Of a DNA stretch of 45,149 bases, positions 28,401-39,400 are shown piece by piece (position 1 is the first letter of the stretch; the number at the start of each line of letters is the position of its first letter). The DNA is from Corallococcus terminator (GTDB taxonomy: Bacteria; Myxococcota; Myxococcia; Myxococcales; Myxococcaceae), in the NCBI RefSeq assembly GCF_003611635.1, contig NZ_RAVZ01000029.1, forward strand, positions 1-45,149, given 5' to 3'. Under the pieces are notes generated by a model, which ran no database searches, was not told the DNA's origin, and worked only from the letters and a program-made list of their open reading frames with translations. Position numbers and translations under genes: made by a program.

Positions 28401-31400
28401 ATGGACAAGAACAAGATCATCGAAGCCGCCGCGAAGTTGGTCGCGAAGGGCGCGTACGACAAGGCCATCAAGGAGTACCAGAAGGTCCTGGAGGTCGACC
28501 CGAAGGACATCCGGGTCCTCCAGAAGATGGGGGAGCTGTACCAGAAGAAGAATGACAACGCGCAGGCGGCGCACTTCTTCACCAAGGTCGCGGAGAGCTA
28601 CTCCTCGGACGGCTTCTTCCTCAAGGCCGTCGCTCTCTACAAGCAGGTCCTCAAGCTCAACCCGAACCTGCTGGAGGTGAACCTCAAGCTGGCGGAGCTG
28701 CACCAGCAGCTGGGCTTGATGTCGGAGGCGATGGCGTACTTCCAGATCGTCGCCAATCACTACGACAAGGCCGGCGACACCAAGGCGAGCCTCGACACCC
28801 TCAAGAAGATGGTGGATCTCGACCCGGAGAACGTGGCGTCGAAGATCAAGCTCGCGGAGCTGTACGCGCGCGAGAACATGACGAAGGAAGCGGCGCAGGA
28901 GTTCAAGCGCGCCGCCGAGTACCTCAAGCGCAACAGCCGCGCGGACGACTGGCTTCGCGTCGCGGAGCGGCTCTCCGCGCTGGAGCCGGAGAACCTGCCG
29001 CTGGCGAAGGAGCTGGCTGCGTCGTACCTGCAGCGCGGCGATCAAAAGCGCGCGCTCGCCAAGCTCCAGGTCTGCTTCAAGGCGGATGGCCGCGACGTGG
29101 AGACGCTGACGCTCCTGGCGCAAGCGTTCCAGGGGCTGGGCCAGGTCTCCAAGACGGTGTCCGTCTACAAGGAACTGGCGAAGATCCACCAGGAGCGCGG
29201 CCGCACCGCCGAGTCCGATGGCGTGTGGACGCAGATCGAGCTGCTGGATCCGCAGGATCCGGATCTGCTCGCGCGCCGGGGCCCCGTCGACGAACCGGAG
29301 CCGGAGCCCGAGCCCATGGCCGCGCAGGAGGACGCCGCGCCCCAGTGGAACGCGCCCGCCGCCGCGCAGCCTTCGCGTCCCGCGCCCGCCGCGCCGCAGC
29401 CTGCCGCCATGGCGCCGGCTCCCGCGGGGATGAGCCGCGAGCAGTTGGCGAAGCTGCTGACGGAGACCGACGTCTACGTGAAGTACGGGCTCCACGACAA
29501 AGCGCTCGAGCACCTTCGCAAGGTGTTCGCGGTGGATCCGGAGAACCTGGACGCCCACGAAAAGGCGTACCACATCTACGTGGCGGCCAATAACGGCGCG
29601 CAGGCGTCGGAGCAGTTGCTCAACGTGCTGCGCCTGTGCACGCGCCGCGCGGATGTGCAGCGCGCGCAGCCGTACCTGGCGTCCATCCTCCAGGAGAATC
29701 CGGCGCATCCGGAGGTGCCTGCCTTCCTGTCCGTGCTGCGCTCGGAGGGTGGGGTGGTGGCGCCGGTGGCCACGCCGGGCGTGGAGTCGCTGGAAGAGGA
29801 CGCCATCCTGGTGGACTCCAACGACGACGAGATCCTCGTCGCGGAGCCTCCGGATGACGCGCTCGCGCAGCCCGAGGGTGACGAGCTCGCGCTCGCGGCG
29901 CTGAGCCACGGGACGGACTCGGATGAGATCGTCGACGACGAGGTCGCCGAGACCACGTTGAGCGGCGAGGAAGCGGTGATGGGGGAGCCCATCAGCTCCT
30001 CCGAGAACGCCGTCTACGACCTGCCGCCGCAGGACGACCTGGTCGTCGGTTCGGACGACGACGCGCTGGTGCTGGCGGACGAGCCGGGCCTGGGCGATTC
30101 CCAGTCCGGCTACGAGGACGAACCGCTGGTGGGCCCGGACGACGCGCTGTCGTACGCGGCGGATTCGTTCGACGACACCTCCGGCGGCGACGAGCCCATG
30201 GTGCTCGCGGACGACCCGGACGGCATGTCGCTGGGTGATGAGGACGAGCCGCCGCCCACGCGCGTGAACTCCCCGTCGCGCGCGCTGCTCAACGAGGCCG
30301 CGCCGGACACCCTTCAGGTCCCGACCTTCGACGACGAGGACATGGCGTTCTCCGACCCCGGCAGGTCGCTGGGCGAGGAAGACGACGCGCCCACCCGCGT
30401 GGGGCTGGCGCCGCTGGATGCGTCCGCGCTGGACGACGGGGGCCTGGAGGAATACGCGCCCCCGGCCGCCTACGACGCGGGCTCGCAACTGGGCGACGAC
30501 GACGACGAGCCCACCGCCGCGCACCTCGTGCTCGCGCCGCTGGACACGACGGGCTACGACGAACCGGAGCCCGAGCCGGAAGCGGAACCCGAGCCGGAGC
30601 CCGAGGCGCTGGCGGATGAGCCGGAGCCCGAAGCGGAGCCGGAGGAGGAGCCCGCCGCCGAGGAGTGCGACGAGGCGTCGTTCTTCCTGGACCAGGGGCT
30701 GCTCGAAGAGGCGCGGGAGATCCTGGAGACCATCGCCATCGCCTTCCCGGGCCACGTGCGCGCCGGGGAGCTGATGGCGCGGCTGGAGGAGGCGGAGGCC
30801 GGTGGTGGCGCGGCCCCTGCGGACGAGGCTCCGGCGGAGCCCCTGTCGGTGCCTTCCGTGCAGCCGGTGACCGAGGCGTCCCTCGACGATGGGTCCGGTG
30901 GCGACGCGTTCGACCTGGCGGCGCAGCTCGCCGGCGAGCTGGACGACCTGGGCGGCGAATCGCTGGCGGCGGTGCCCCCGGCGGACGAGGACTTCCAGTA
31001 CTCGGTGGACGAGGTCTTCGCCGAGTTCAAGAAGGGCCTCGCCAAGGTGGTGAAGCCCGAGGACGTGGACACGCACTACGACCTGGGCATCGCCTACAAG
31101 GAAATGGGCCTGCTGGACGACGCCGTCCACGAGTTCGAAGTGGCCCGCCAGGGCAGCGCGGGCACGAAGCGCGAGCTGGACTGCCTGACGATGATTGGCA
31201 TGCTCCACACGCTGCGCGGCCGTCCGGACGAATCCGTCCAGGTGTTCAAGGAAGGCCTGTCCAACGTGCTCGCGGTGGGTGAGGTGGCCAAGGCCCTGGG
31301 CTTCGAGCTGGCGAGCGCCTACGACGCGCTCAACGAGCCGGGCAAGGCGCTCTTCCACTTCCAGCGCGTGGCCGCCATGGACGCGAAGTACCGCGACGTG

Positions 31401-31544
31401 GGGTCGCAGGTGACGCGCCTGTCGGCGGTGACCGCACCCGAGGATGACCCGCTTCCCCGGGCCGGAGCCAAGGCGCCCGCCGCCCCTCCGACGCCGGTTC
31501 CTGCCGCGGGCGCACCGAAGGCCCGCAAGGTAGGGTACGTGTAG
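28401..31544 (+). CDS. large tetratricopeptide-repeat protein with acidic central region
   Basis: A 1047-residue protein without a signal peptide, so probably cytoplasmic. The N-terminal third (to about residue 300) is a run of TPR repeats (for example AYDKAIKEYQKVLEVDPKDI and AVALYKQVLKLNPNL). A Pro/Ala linker and another TPR block (about 345-460) follow. Then comes a strongly acidic stretch of about 290 residues (463-757) with recurring DDxALVLADEP-like units and an Asp/Glu-Pro-rich end. The C-terminus returns to TPR (EASFFLDQGLLEEAREIL, and DTHYDLGIAYKEMGLLDDAV). It is a likely scaffold. It lies 27 bases before the ExeA-like ATPase, hinting at shared work, but the partner is unknown. Confidence 0.85.
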   Translation: MDKNKIIEAAAKLVAKGAYDKAIKEYQKVLEVDPKDIRVLQKMGELYQKKNDNAQAAHFFTKVAESYSSDGFFLKAVALYKQVLKLNPNLLEVNLKLAELHQQLGLMSEAMAYFQIVANHYDKAGDTKASLDTLKKMVDLDPENVASKIKLAELYARENMTKEAAQEFKRAAEYLKRNSRADDWLRVAERLSALEPENLPLAKELAASYLQRGDQKRALAKLQVCFKADGRDVETLTLLAQAFQGLGQVSKTVSVYKELAKIHQERGRTAESDGVWTQIELLDPQDPDLLARRGPVDEPEPEPEPMAAQEDAAPQWNAPAAAQPSRPAPAAPQPAAMAPAPAGMSREQLAKLLTETDVYVKYGLHDKALEHLRKVFAVDPENLDAHEKAYHIYVAANNGAQASEQLLNVLRLCTRRADVQRAQPYLASILQENPAHPEVPAFLSVLRSEGGVVAPVATPGVESLEEDAILVDSNDDEILVAEPPDDALAQPEGDELALAALSHGTDSDEIVDDEVAETTLSGEEAVMGEPISSSENAVYDLPPQDDLVVGSDDDALVLADEPGLGDSQSGYEDEPLVGPDDALSYAADSFDDTSGGDEPMVLADDPDGMSLGDEDEPPPTRVNSPSRALLNEAAPDTLQVPTFDDEDMAFSDPGRSLGEEDDAPTRVGLAPLDASALDDGGLEEYAPPAAYDAGSQLGDDDDEPTAAHLVLAPLDTTGYDEPEPEPEAEPEPEPEALADEPEPEAEPEEEPAAEECDEASFFLDQGLLEEAREILETIAIAFPGHVRAGELMARLEEAEAGGGAAPADEAPAEPLSVPSVQPVTEASLDDGSGGDAFDLAAQLAGELDDLGGESLAAVPPADEDFQYSVDEVFAEFKKGLAKVVKPEDVDTHYDLGIAYKEMGLLDDAVHEFEVARQGSAGTKRELDCLTMIGMLHTLRGRPDESVQVFKEGLSNVLAVGEVAKALGFELASAYDALNEPGKALFHFQRVAAMDAKYRDVGSQVTRLSAVTAPEDDPLPRAGAKAPAAPPTPVPAAGAPKARKVGYV

Positions 31545-31571
31545 CGCGTAGCCGCGAGGACCGGCGAGCCC

Positions 31572-32513
31572 ATGACGACCTACCTCGATTTCTTCGAACT
31601 CAGCCAGGAGCCGTTCTCCAACGCTCCGGTGAGCCGCTTCTATTACAACTCCGCGCAGCACTCGCAGGCCCTCACGCGGCTGATGCATGCCGTGGGCTAC
31701 ATGAAGGGCCTGTCCATCCTCGTGGGCGACATCGGCGCGGGCAAGACGACGCTCGCCCGGCGCATGCTCGACTCGCTGCCCGAGTCCGAATACGAGGCCG
31801 CGCTGCTGGTCATCATCCACTCGGGCATCACCGCCCAGTGGCTGCTGCGCCGCATCGCGCTCCAACTGGGCGTGGAGAATCCGGCGCAGGAGAAGCTGGC
31901 GCTGCTGTCGCAGCTCTACCAGCGGCTGCTGCAAATCTATGAGTCCGGCAAGAAGGCCGTCGTCCTCATCGACGAGGCGCAGATGCTGGAGACGCGGGAG
32001 ATCATGGAGGAGTTCCGGGGGCTGCTGAACCTGGAGGTCCCCGAGCGCAAGCTCATCTCCTTCGTCTTCTTCGGCCTGCCGGAGATTGAAAAGAACCTGA
32101 AGCTGGACCCGCCGCTCGCCCAGCGTGTGGCGCTCCGCTACAAGCTGGAGCCCTTCACGGCGGAGTCCACCGAGGCGTACGTGAAGCACCGGCTGCGGCT
32201 CGCCGGGTGCCCGCGGATGCCCTTCACGCCGGAGGCGCTGCTGGCCGTGCACGAGCACTCCGGTGGTACCCCGCGCGTCATCAACACCCTGTGCGACAAC
32301 GCCCTCTTCGAGGCGTTCCTCGCGCGGCAGGAGTCCATCGACGCGGAGCTCGTGCACCGCATCGGGACGAACCTGGGCCTGAAGGGTGGCTCGGCTGCTT
32401 CCCAGGAGAGCGAGCGGCCAGGCGTGCCTGCCTCGTCGCTGCCCCGGACGGCGAACACGAAAATCGATCTGGCGGAGATCGACCGCTACCTCGAGGGACT
32501 CGGTAAGCTCTAG
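31572..32513 (+). CDS. ExeA/GspA-like AAA ATPase
   Basis: A 313-residue AAA+ ATPase of the ExeA type. The N-terminus (YLDFFELSQEPFSNAP) is typical, then Walker A GDIGAGKTT at 52-60, Walker B with DEAQ at 134-137, and sensor and lid regions (GTPRVINTLCDNAL). In Aeromonas, ExeA works with ExeB to place the type II secretin through the peptidoglycan. Here there is no ExeB-like gene nearby and no obvious membrane or peptidoglycan-binding segment in the C-terminal extension. It is followed at once by the tamB-like gene. Confidence 0.88.
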   Translation: MTTYLDFFELSQEPFSNAPVSRFYYNSAQHSQALTRLMHAVGYMKGLSILVGDIGAGKTTLARRMLDSLPESEYEAALLVIIHSGITAQWLLRRIALQLGVENPAQEKLALLSQLYQRLLQIYESGKKAVVLIDEAQMLETREIMEEFRGLLNLEVPERKLISFVFFGLPEIEKNLKLDPPLAQRVALRYKLEPFTAESTEAYVKHRLRLAGCPRMPFTPEALLAVHEHSGGTPRVINTLCDNALFEAFLARQESIDAELVHRIGTNLGLKGGSAASQESERPGVPASSLPRTANTKIDLAEIDRYLEGLGKL

Positions 32514-32517
32514 GGGC

Positions 32518-35500
32518 TTGTCTCCCCCCAGCCGCAACGGTGCGCGCAAGGCGCTGCTGTTGATGCTCCTCGCGGTGTCGGGGAGCATCCTGCTGTTGCG
32601 CCAGCCGTTCACCTGGGACGCCGCCTGCACGGTGGCGCGCAGGCACCTGCCGGACGTGCTGGGCCTGGACGTCGGCATTGGCCGGTGTGAGTTGGATCCG
32701 CTGGGCTCGCGCGTGCTGCTGCGCGGCGTGTCGGTGTTCGCGCCCGGTTCGGACACGCCGCTGTTCGCCGCGGACGAGGCGGAGGTGGGGCTGGGCTTCC
32801 TGTCGCCCCTGTCCCGCCGCTTCGTGCTGGGTCACGTGAGCGTGCGCCATCCGCGCGTGGTGTTGGATCTCTCGAAGCCTTCGCCCGACAAGCCCGCTTC
32901 GGACGGGACGTGCCCGCTCACGCCGCTGGAGCGCGTGGGCGTGGGGCGCATGAGCATCACCGGCGCGGAGGTGCGGCTCGCGCTGCCCGAGGGCCGCAGC
33001 GTGGAGGTGGAGAACCTCGACGTGGGGTGGGTGGAGCGCTGGGGCGTGATGGAGCTGGAGGTCGGCGCGCGGCGGGGCGTGGTGCGTCTGGGCGCGGGCG
33101 GCGGCGAGCTGGCGCTGGGGCAGTTGGCCTTCACCGGCGCGTTGGATCCGGACGAAGGGCTGCTCGACGTGGAGCGCGCGGAGGTGACGCTCGACGACAT
33201 CACCGCCACGGTGTCCGGCCGCGTGGAGACGCTGTGCCATCCCACGCTCGCGCTGGACGCGCAGGTGTTCCTGCCGCTGCGCACGCTGACGCAAGCGAAG
33301 CTGCTGCCGCGGCCCGCCACCGGGCATCTGTGGACGCGCCTGTCGCTGTCCGGGAAGCCCTCCGCGCTGGCGGTGGGCGCGGACGTGTCCGCGAGCAACC
33401 TGTCCTATGAGCAGTACGGTCCACTGAGCCTCACCGCGCGCCTGTCGTACGCGGGGGACCGCGTGCGCGTGGAGTCGCTGGAGGCCCCGCTGGGTGGGGG
33501 CAAGGTGAAGCTGTCCGGCGCGCTCAAGCTCACGCCGGAGCTGCCGGTGGAGCTGACGCTCCAGACGGAGGACGCGTCGTTCGGCCGCATCCTGGAGCGC
33601 GCGGGCGTGGCCGGGTCCTGGGTGGACTTCCCCGCGTCCGCGAACGCGCACCTCACCGGCACGCTGCTGCCCCGGCCTTCTCTGTCCGGGCCCCTGGACC
33701 TGAGAACCGGCCACTTCACCCTGGCCACGCGCGCGTTCGATGCGCCGGTGCGCTCTGGCAAGACGCTGCTCACCTTCGACAAGGGCCGCGCGCAGACGAC
33801 CGTGAAGCTCCAGGGCGACCGCGTGTCCTTCTCCCGGCTCACGGTGGAGTCGGGCAAGTCGCGCGTGCATGGCGAGGTGACGCTCTACTTCGACACCGCG
33901 CGGGGCCTGGACATCCAGGGCAACGGCGAGGTGGAGCTGTCGGACTTCGGCCACATCGCGGAGCTGCCGTGGGCCGGGCGCGGGTCGGTGAACTACTCCG
34001 TCGTGGGGCCGCTCGCCGACGTGAAGGTGGACGCGTCGCTGTCGCTGCGCGACTTCGTCTTCTGGGGCTTCAACCTGGGGGTGACGCAGGGGAAGCTGTC
34101 GTACTCCAACGGCGTGCTGTCGTTCCCGTCGCTCACCGGGCAGAAGGGACGCACGCAGTACTTCGGCAAGGGCGCGCTCACGTTCGCGCGGCTGCTGCAC
34201 CTGCGCCTGGACCTGAACGTGCCGCAGGGACGCACCGAGGACCTGGTGGACCTGGTGGCGGGCCTGAGTCCTTCCATCGCCGTGATCCAGGGGCAGTTCG
34301 GCGGCGCGGCATCCGGGCGCGTGGAGATCGACAGCCCGCTGGAGAAGCTGGAGGGGCTGGTGGCCTTCGACCTGAAGGACACCACGTACCTGGGGCGCCG
34401 GCTGGGCGCGGGCGCCGCGCGGCTGCGCTTCGTGGACGGCAAGGAGATGGTGCTGGAGCGCACCGTGCTGGACGGCCGGCTGGGACGCACCTGGGTGGAG
34501 GGCACCTTCGCCTTCGCGGGCGGACTGGACTACCGCTTCGGCGGAGAGAACCTGTCGCTCGCGGAGGCCGTGGGCCCGGAGACCGCGGAGGAGATGGGCA
34601 TCCAGGGCACGCTGGCGCTCGCGGGCACCGTGGCGGGCACGGCGGACAAGCCGGACATCCGGGCCACGCTGAAGGGCCCACGCATCACCTTCGCGTCGCG
34701 CGACCTGGGCGCCATGGACCTGGCGCTGCACCAGGACGGCAAGGCGATGCGCATCACCGGCCATCCGTTCCGCGACGCTCAGGGCTCCATGTCCATGACC
34801 GTGAAGGAGCCCTACCTCTTCGAGTCCACGTTGGAGCTGCTGCTGCCCGAAATCCGTCCGCTGCTGCCCCAGGTGCAGGCGCTCGCGGGCGTCACCGGGA
34901 TGCTCGCGGGGCGGGTGACGTTGCAGGGCCCGCTGTTGCAGCCGGACGCGTACCAGGTGGCGGCCACGCTGCGGGAATTGACGCTGGCCCGGGGCGACCT
35001 GCGCGGGCGCAACCAGGCGCCCATCGTGCTGGCCTACGCCGGGGGACGACTGGACGTGCAGCCCTTCCGCTTCAGTGGCGCGTCGGTGGACGTGACGCTG
35101 GGCGGTTGGATGAGCCGGACCCGGATGAACATGAGTTTGCGCGAGGGCCGCATGGACGTGCGGCTTCTGGAGCCGCTCCTGCCGGGCATGGAGCGCGTGG
35201 GCGGCCAGCTTCGCGTGGACGCGGAGGCCACCGGCACGCTGGACGCGCCGTCGGTGGTGGGCACCGCGGAGCTGTCCGACGTGCGGATGTCCATGCGCGA
35301 CATGCCGCTCACCGTGCGCGCCATGTCCGGACGCCTGGAGATGACGGGCCAGCGCGTGCTGCTGGAGCACCTGCAGGCGCAGGTGAACGAAGGGCAGGTG
35401 TCCGCGCGCGGCGACATCCGGCTGGAGCGCTTCGTGCCCAAGCGGCTGGCGCTGACGCTGCAACTGGACGCGGTGCCGTACCGGATGACGGAGGACCTGC

Positions 35501-36438
35501 CGCTCACCGTGTCCGGCCTGCTCCAGGTGGTGGGGCCGCCCACCGGACCCACCGTCACGGGTGGGCTGGACATCGTGAAGCTGCGCTACTCGAAGCCGCT
35601 GGACATCGAATCGCTGCTCAAGACGATGCAGAAGAAGCCTTCGCTCGCGGTGGGCGGCGGGGGCGAGCGCGCCCGGGACGCCTTCTTCACCTGGGACGTC
35701 AACGTGCACTTCGGCGATGTGCGCGTGGACAACAACCTGGCCAAGGCGCGGCTGTTGGGCGACGTGCGGCTCACCGGCACCGACGTGCGGCCGGGTCTCC
35801 TGGGCCGGGTGGAGGCGGCGGAAGGCAGTCAGGCGTTCTTCCGCAACAACCTCTTCACCATCGAGCAGGGGCAGTTGGAGTTCCGCGACGCGTCCGGCAT
35901 CGACCCGGTGTTCGAGGTGCAGGCTCAGACGCAGGTGCGCGAGTTCGTGGTGAAGCTGCACGCGTTCGGCCGGCCGGCCAACCCCCTCATCGTGCTGTCG
36001 TCGGAGCCGGTGCTGACCGAAGGCGACATCCTGTCGCTCTTGACGCTGGGCGTGACGAGCGCGGACAAGGACACGGCGGCGTCGGCAAGCTACGGTCTGG
36101 CGGCGGAGGCGTTGTTCAACGTTTCCGGCCTGGACCGGCAGGTACGACGCTTCCTGCCCAGCAACCCCGTTCTCCGGGATTTGTCCCTGCAGATCGCCAC
36201 CACCTACAACGACGCCACCCGGCAGGCCGAACCCACCGCACAACTGGAGTCGAAGTTCCTCTCCGAGCAGCTTAAAATCGGGATGACCCAACCGGTGAGT
36301 GGGCGTGGTACCCGGGCACGCGCTGAGTATCGCTTCGACGACCGTCTTTCCGCACAGGCCCAGTGGGACAACGAGAACAGCCAGGCGTCGTTCGGAAACC
36401 TCGGGCTCGAGCTGAAGCTTGGCTGGGAGGTCGAGTAG
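32518..36438 (+). CDS. tamB: TamB-like translocation/assembly protein
   Basis: A 1306-residue protein with one N-terminal membrane anchor (ARKALLLMLLAVSGSILLL) and a very long repetitive beta-rich body, as in AsmA/TamB-family proteins that bridge the periplasm and are implicated in outer-membrane protein assembly and lipid transport. The C-terminal 300 residues match the TamB domain (DUF490): PLIVLSSEPVLTEGDILSLL, then SKFLSEQLKIGMTQPVSGRG and a final strand LGLELKLGWEVE. The start is uncertain. TTG at 32518 keeps the basic residues before the anchor and sits four bases after the previous stop; an ATG at 32563 is the alternative. It overlaps the Omp85 gene. Confidence 0.88.
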   Translation: MSPPSRNGARKALLLMLLAVSGSILLLRQPFTWDAACTVARRHLPDVLGLDVGIGRCELDPLGSRVLLRGVSVFAPGSDTPLFAADEAEVGLGFLSPLSRRFVLGHVSVRHPRVVLDLSKPSPDKPASDGTCPLTPLERVGVGRMSITGAEVRLALPEGRSVEVENLDVGWVERWGVMELEVGARRGVVRLGAGGGELALGQLAFTGALDPDEGLLDVERAEVTLDDITATVSGRVETLCHPTLALDAQVFLPLRTLTQAKLLPRPATGHLWTRLSLSGKPSALAVGADVSASNLSYEQYGPLSLTARLSYAGDRVRVESLEAPLGGGKVKLSGALKLTPELPVELTLQTEDASFGRILERAGVAGSWVDFPASANAHLTGTLLPRPSLSGPLDLRTGHFTLATRAFDAPVRSGKTLLTFDKGRAQTTVKLQGDRVSFSRLTVESGKSRVHGEVTLYFDTARGLDIQGNGEVELSDFGHIAELPWAGRGSVNYSVVGPLADVKVDASLSLRDFVFWGFNLGVTQGKLSYSNGVLSFPSLTGQKGRTQYFGKGALTFARLLHLRLDLNVPQGRTEDLVDLVAGLSPSIAVIQGQFGGAASGRVEIDSPLEKLEGLVAFDLKDTTYLGRRLGAGAARLRFVDGKEMVLERTVLDGRLGRTWVEGTFAFAGGLDYRFGGENLSLAEAVGPETAEEMGIQGTLALAGTVAGTADKPDIRATLKGPRITFASRDLGAMDLALHQDGKAMRITGHPFRDAQGSMSMTVKEPYLFESTLELLLPEIRPLLPQVQALAGVTGMLAGRVTLQGPLLQPDAYQVAATLRELTLARGDLRGRNQAPIVLAYAGGRLDVQPFRFSGASVDVTLGGWMSRTRMNMSLREGRMDVRLLEPLLPGMERVGGQLRVDAEATGTLDAPSVVGTAELSDVRMSMRDMPLTVRAMSGRLEMTGQRVLLEHLQAQVNEGQVSARGDIRLERFVPKRLALTLQLDAVPYRMTEDLPLTVSGLLQVVGPPTGPTVTGGLDIVKLRYSKPLDIESLLKTMQKKPSLAVGGGGERARDAFFTWDVNVHFGDVRVDNNLAKARLLGDVRLTGTDVRPGLLGRVEAAEGSQAFFRNNLFTIEQGQLEFRDASGIDPVFEVQAQTQVREFVVKLHAFGRPANPLIVLSSEPVLTEGDILSLLTLGVTSADKDTAASASYGLAAEALFNVSGLDRQVRRFLPSNPVLRDLSLQIATTYNDATRQAEPTAQLESKFLSEQLKIGMTQPVSGRGTRARAEYRFDDRLSAQAQWDNENSQASFGNLGLELKLGWEVE

Positions 36439-39400
36439 CCGCGCTGACCGCGGTGCTGCTCCTCGTGTGCGCGTGGCCCGCCTTCGCGGCGTCCCCCACT
36501 GGCTCGGGCGACAGCGACGACGCCGCCCCCAACGTGATGGCGGTGGAGCTGCACCTGCCCGAAGGCGTGGCCTCCGAGGGCCTTTCGGCGCTCGTCACCC
36601 TGCGCAAGGGCCAGGCGCTGACGCCGGGCGCGGTGCGCCGGTCCGTGGAGCAGTTGTTCGCCACGGGGCGCTTCGCGGACGTGGTGGCCACCACGGAGGA
36701 CGTGCCCGGTGGGGTGCGGCTCGTCTTCCAGCTCACGCCGCTGCCCCAACTGGCCCACGTGACGGTGCGGGGCAACCGCGTGCTCACGACCGCGGAGCTG
36801 CTGGATGCGAGCGGCCTGCTGGAGGGTGGGCCCCTGGATCCGGAGGAACTGGACACGGCGGCGGCCTCCGTGCGCGAGGCCTACCAGCGCAAGGGCTATG
36901 ACGCCGTCTCCGTCCGGGTGGAGGAGCAGTCGGTGCCCGCGGGCGGCGTGGCGGTGACGCTGGTGGTGGAGGAGGGCAAGCCCACCCGCGTGCGGCAGGT
37001 GACGTTCTCCGGCAGCCCCGCGCTGCCCCTGCCTCGCCTCGTGGAGGCGCTGGGAATGGTGCCCGGCGAGGTGTTCGACCGGGCGCGGTTGGATTTGGGC
37101 CTGGAGCGGCTGCGGGTGCAACTGCGCGAGGGACGGCACTGGCGGGCGTGGGTGGGGCCTCCCACCATCGTCGTCGAGGACAGCGAGGCGTCCGTGGCGG
37201 TGCCGCTGGCGGCGGGGCCGGCCTTCCACCTGCGCTTCACGGGCAACCGCCACTTCCCGGCCACACTGCTGGCGCGGGTGGTGGCCTACGACGGCGAGGA
37301 GGCATTGGACGAGTCCGTGGCGGCGAGGCTCGCGCGGCGGCTGGAGGCGTTCTACCGACGGCGGGGCTTCCACGACGCGCGCGTGCGGGCGCTGGAGATG
37401 ATCCGCCCGGATGGCGACGCGGCAGTGCTGGGCTTCCAGGTGGAAGAGGGGCCTGCGCTTCGGGTGACGGAGGTGCGCTTCCACGGCAACGTGGCCGTGT
37501 CGTCGGAGGCGCTGCGCGCGCAGCTCTCCAACCAGGTGGCGGCGGCGGAGACGTGGCCGGAGCTGGACCTGCCCATGCGCGAGGATCCGCTGGAGACCGA
37601 GGGGCGCGGACGCCGCCACGGGACGAGCGTGGTGTCTCCGCCGGACCCGTCCACCGTCTATGTGGAGGACATGTGGCTGGAGGCCGTGGACGCGATGACG
37701 ACGGCCTACCGCGAGCAGGGCTTCGCCTCCGCGCTGGTGACCTTTCGCGGCCTCACGGTGGACACGGTGCACCACACGGCGGAGGCGGACTTCGACGTGG
37801 AGGAGGGGCCCCGCGCGCTCCTGCTCGACACCGCCTTCGAGGGCCTGCCTCCGGAGGTGAACCCCTCGTGGGTGACGCTGCTCTTGCCCAAGGGCACGCC
37901 GCTGAGCTTCGAGCGGGTGGAGCAGGCGCAGGCGGCGCTTGAGCGCGGACTGGGCCGCGAGGGCTACCTCTTCGCTCGCGTGAGCAACGCGGTGTCGGTG
38001 GACGGGGAGGGCACGTCCGCGCAGGTGGCGTTCCGTGTGGATGCCGGGCCCCGCGTGCACGTGGGGCAGGTGCTGCTCCAGGGGCTGAAGCGCTCGGATC
38101 CGGACGTGGTGCTGGCGCAGTTGGACCTGAAGCCCGGGGCGCCCCTGTCGGTGGAGGCGCTGGCGGATGCGCAGCGGCGGCTGTCCCGGCTGGGGCTGTT
38201 CCGTCAGGCGGAGATTTCACTCGCGGACCCCAACCGGCGTGAAGCCTCCAAGGACGTGCTGGTGACGGTGCAGGAGCGACCGCGCATCGACGGTGAGGTG
38301 TCCGGCGGCTACTTCCTGGTCGACGGTCCTCGCATCACGTTGGACACGGCGTGGCGCAACCTGGATGGCCGGGGTCTGAACCTGCTGGCGCGCGGCAAGG
38401 TGAACTACGCGGGCGCGAGCGCGGAGGCCTTGTCGTCCTCGCGTCTGCCCACCGGGTGCAGCACCGGCGAGCTGTCGGGCGAGGCGTGCGACTCCGACCT
38501 GGATGGCTTCAGCGGCCTGGGCGGACGCGGCAACCTGGCGCTGTCGCAGCCCCGGTTGTCCTTCGTGGCACCGCAGGAGATTGGCGCCCGCCTGGACCTG
38601 ATTGGCGAGCGCGTGCACCGGCCTTCGTACCTGTCCACCCGGTTCGCGGCGGTGGTGGGCGCGGACTGGGCGCTGGCGTCGTGGGTGAACGTGTCGCTCC
38701 AGTACGAACTGGAGAACAACCGGCTGCGCTCGCGCGCGGGCGTGCTGGAGCTGGTGAACCGCGCGGACCAGGAGCGGCTGCGCTACCCGTACGGCGACTT
38801 CGCGCTGCACTCGCTCCGGCCGTCGGCGACGCTGGACTTTCGCGACGACCCGGCCAACCCCCGGCGCGGCATGGTGCTCAGCACCAGCGCGGAGTTCATG
38901 CGCGGCATCAGCGTGCACCCCACGGATGTCGCGGGCAACCGCGTGCCGGAGTTCCCCATCGACGGTGTGAAGCTGTCGGGCAGCGTCAGCGCGTACGCGC
39001 CGCTGGGACGCCGCGCGAGCGTGGCGGTGAGCGTGCGTGCGGGCACCATCGTTCCCTTGACGGAGGGCTCGCAGAACATCGGCTCCAAGCTGTTCTACCT
39101 GGGCGGTTCGTCCAGCTTGCGCGGCTTCCGTGAAGACGGCGTGCTGCCGCAGGACGTGCGCGAGGTGCTCCACCAGCGGCTGGCCGCGTGCCGCGCGGTG
39201 ATTACCCCGGCGGGCTGCCCGGATGACCTGAAGGCGGTGCTCTCCGGCCAGGTGCCCGCGAGCCAGGGCGGTGAGCTCTACACGCTGGGCAAGGCGGAGT
39301 TGCGCGTGCCGGCGGTGGCGGCGGTGGACCTGGGCCTGTTCTTCGAGGTGGGCAACCTGTGGCAGGACCGCACCCTCTTCGACGCGAAGGTGCTGCGCTA

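Noticed and set aside
32281-36291. Long minus-strand frame opposite the tamB-like gene
   Set aside because: Same antisense artefact; the translation is dominated by His, Arg, Gln and Leu without any domain pattern.
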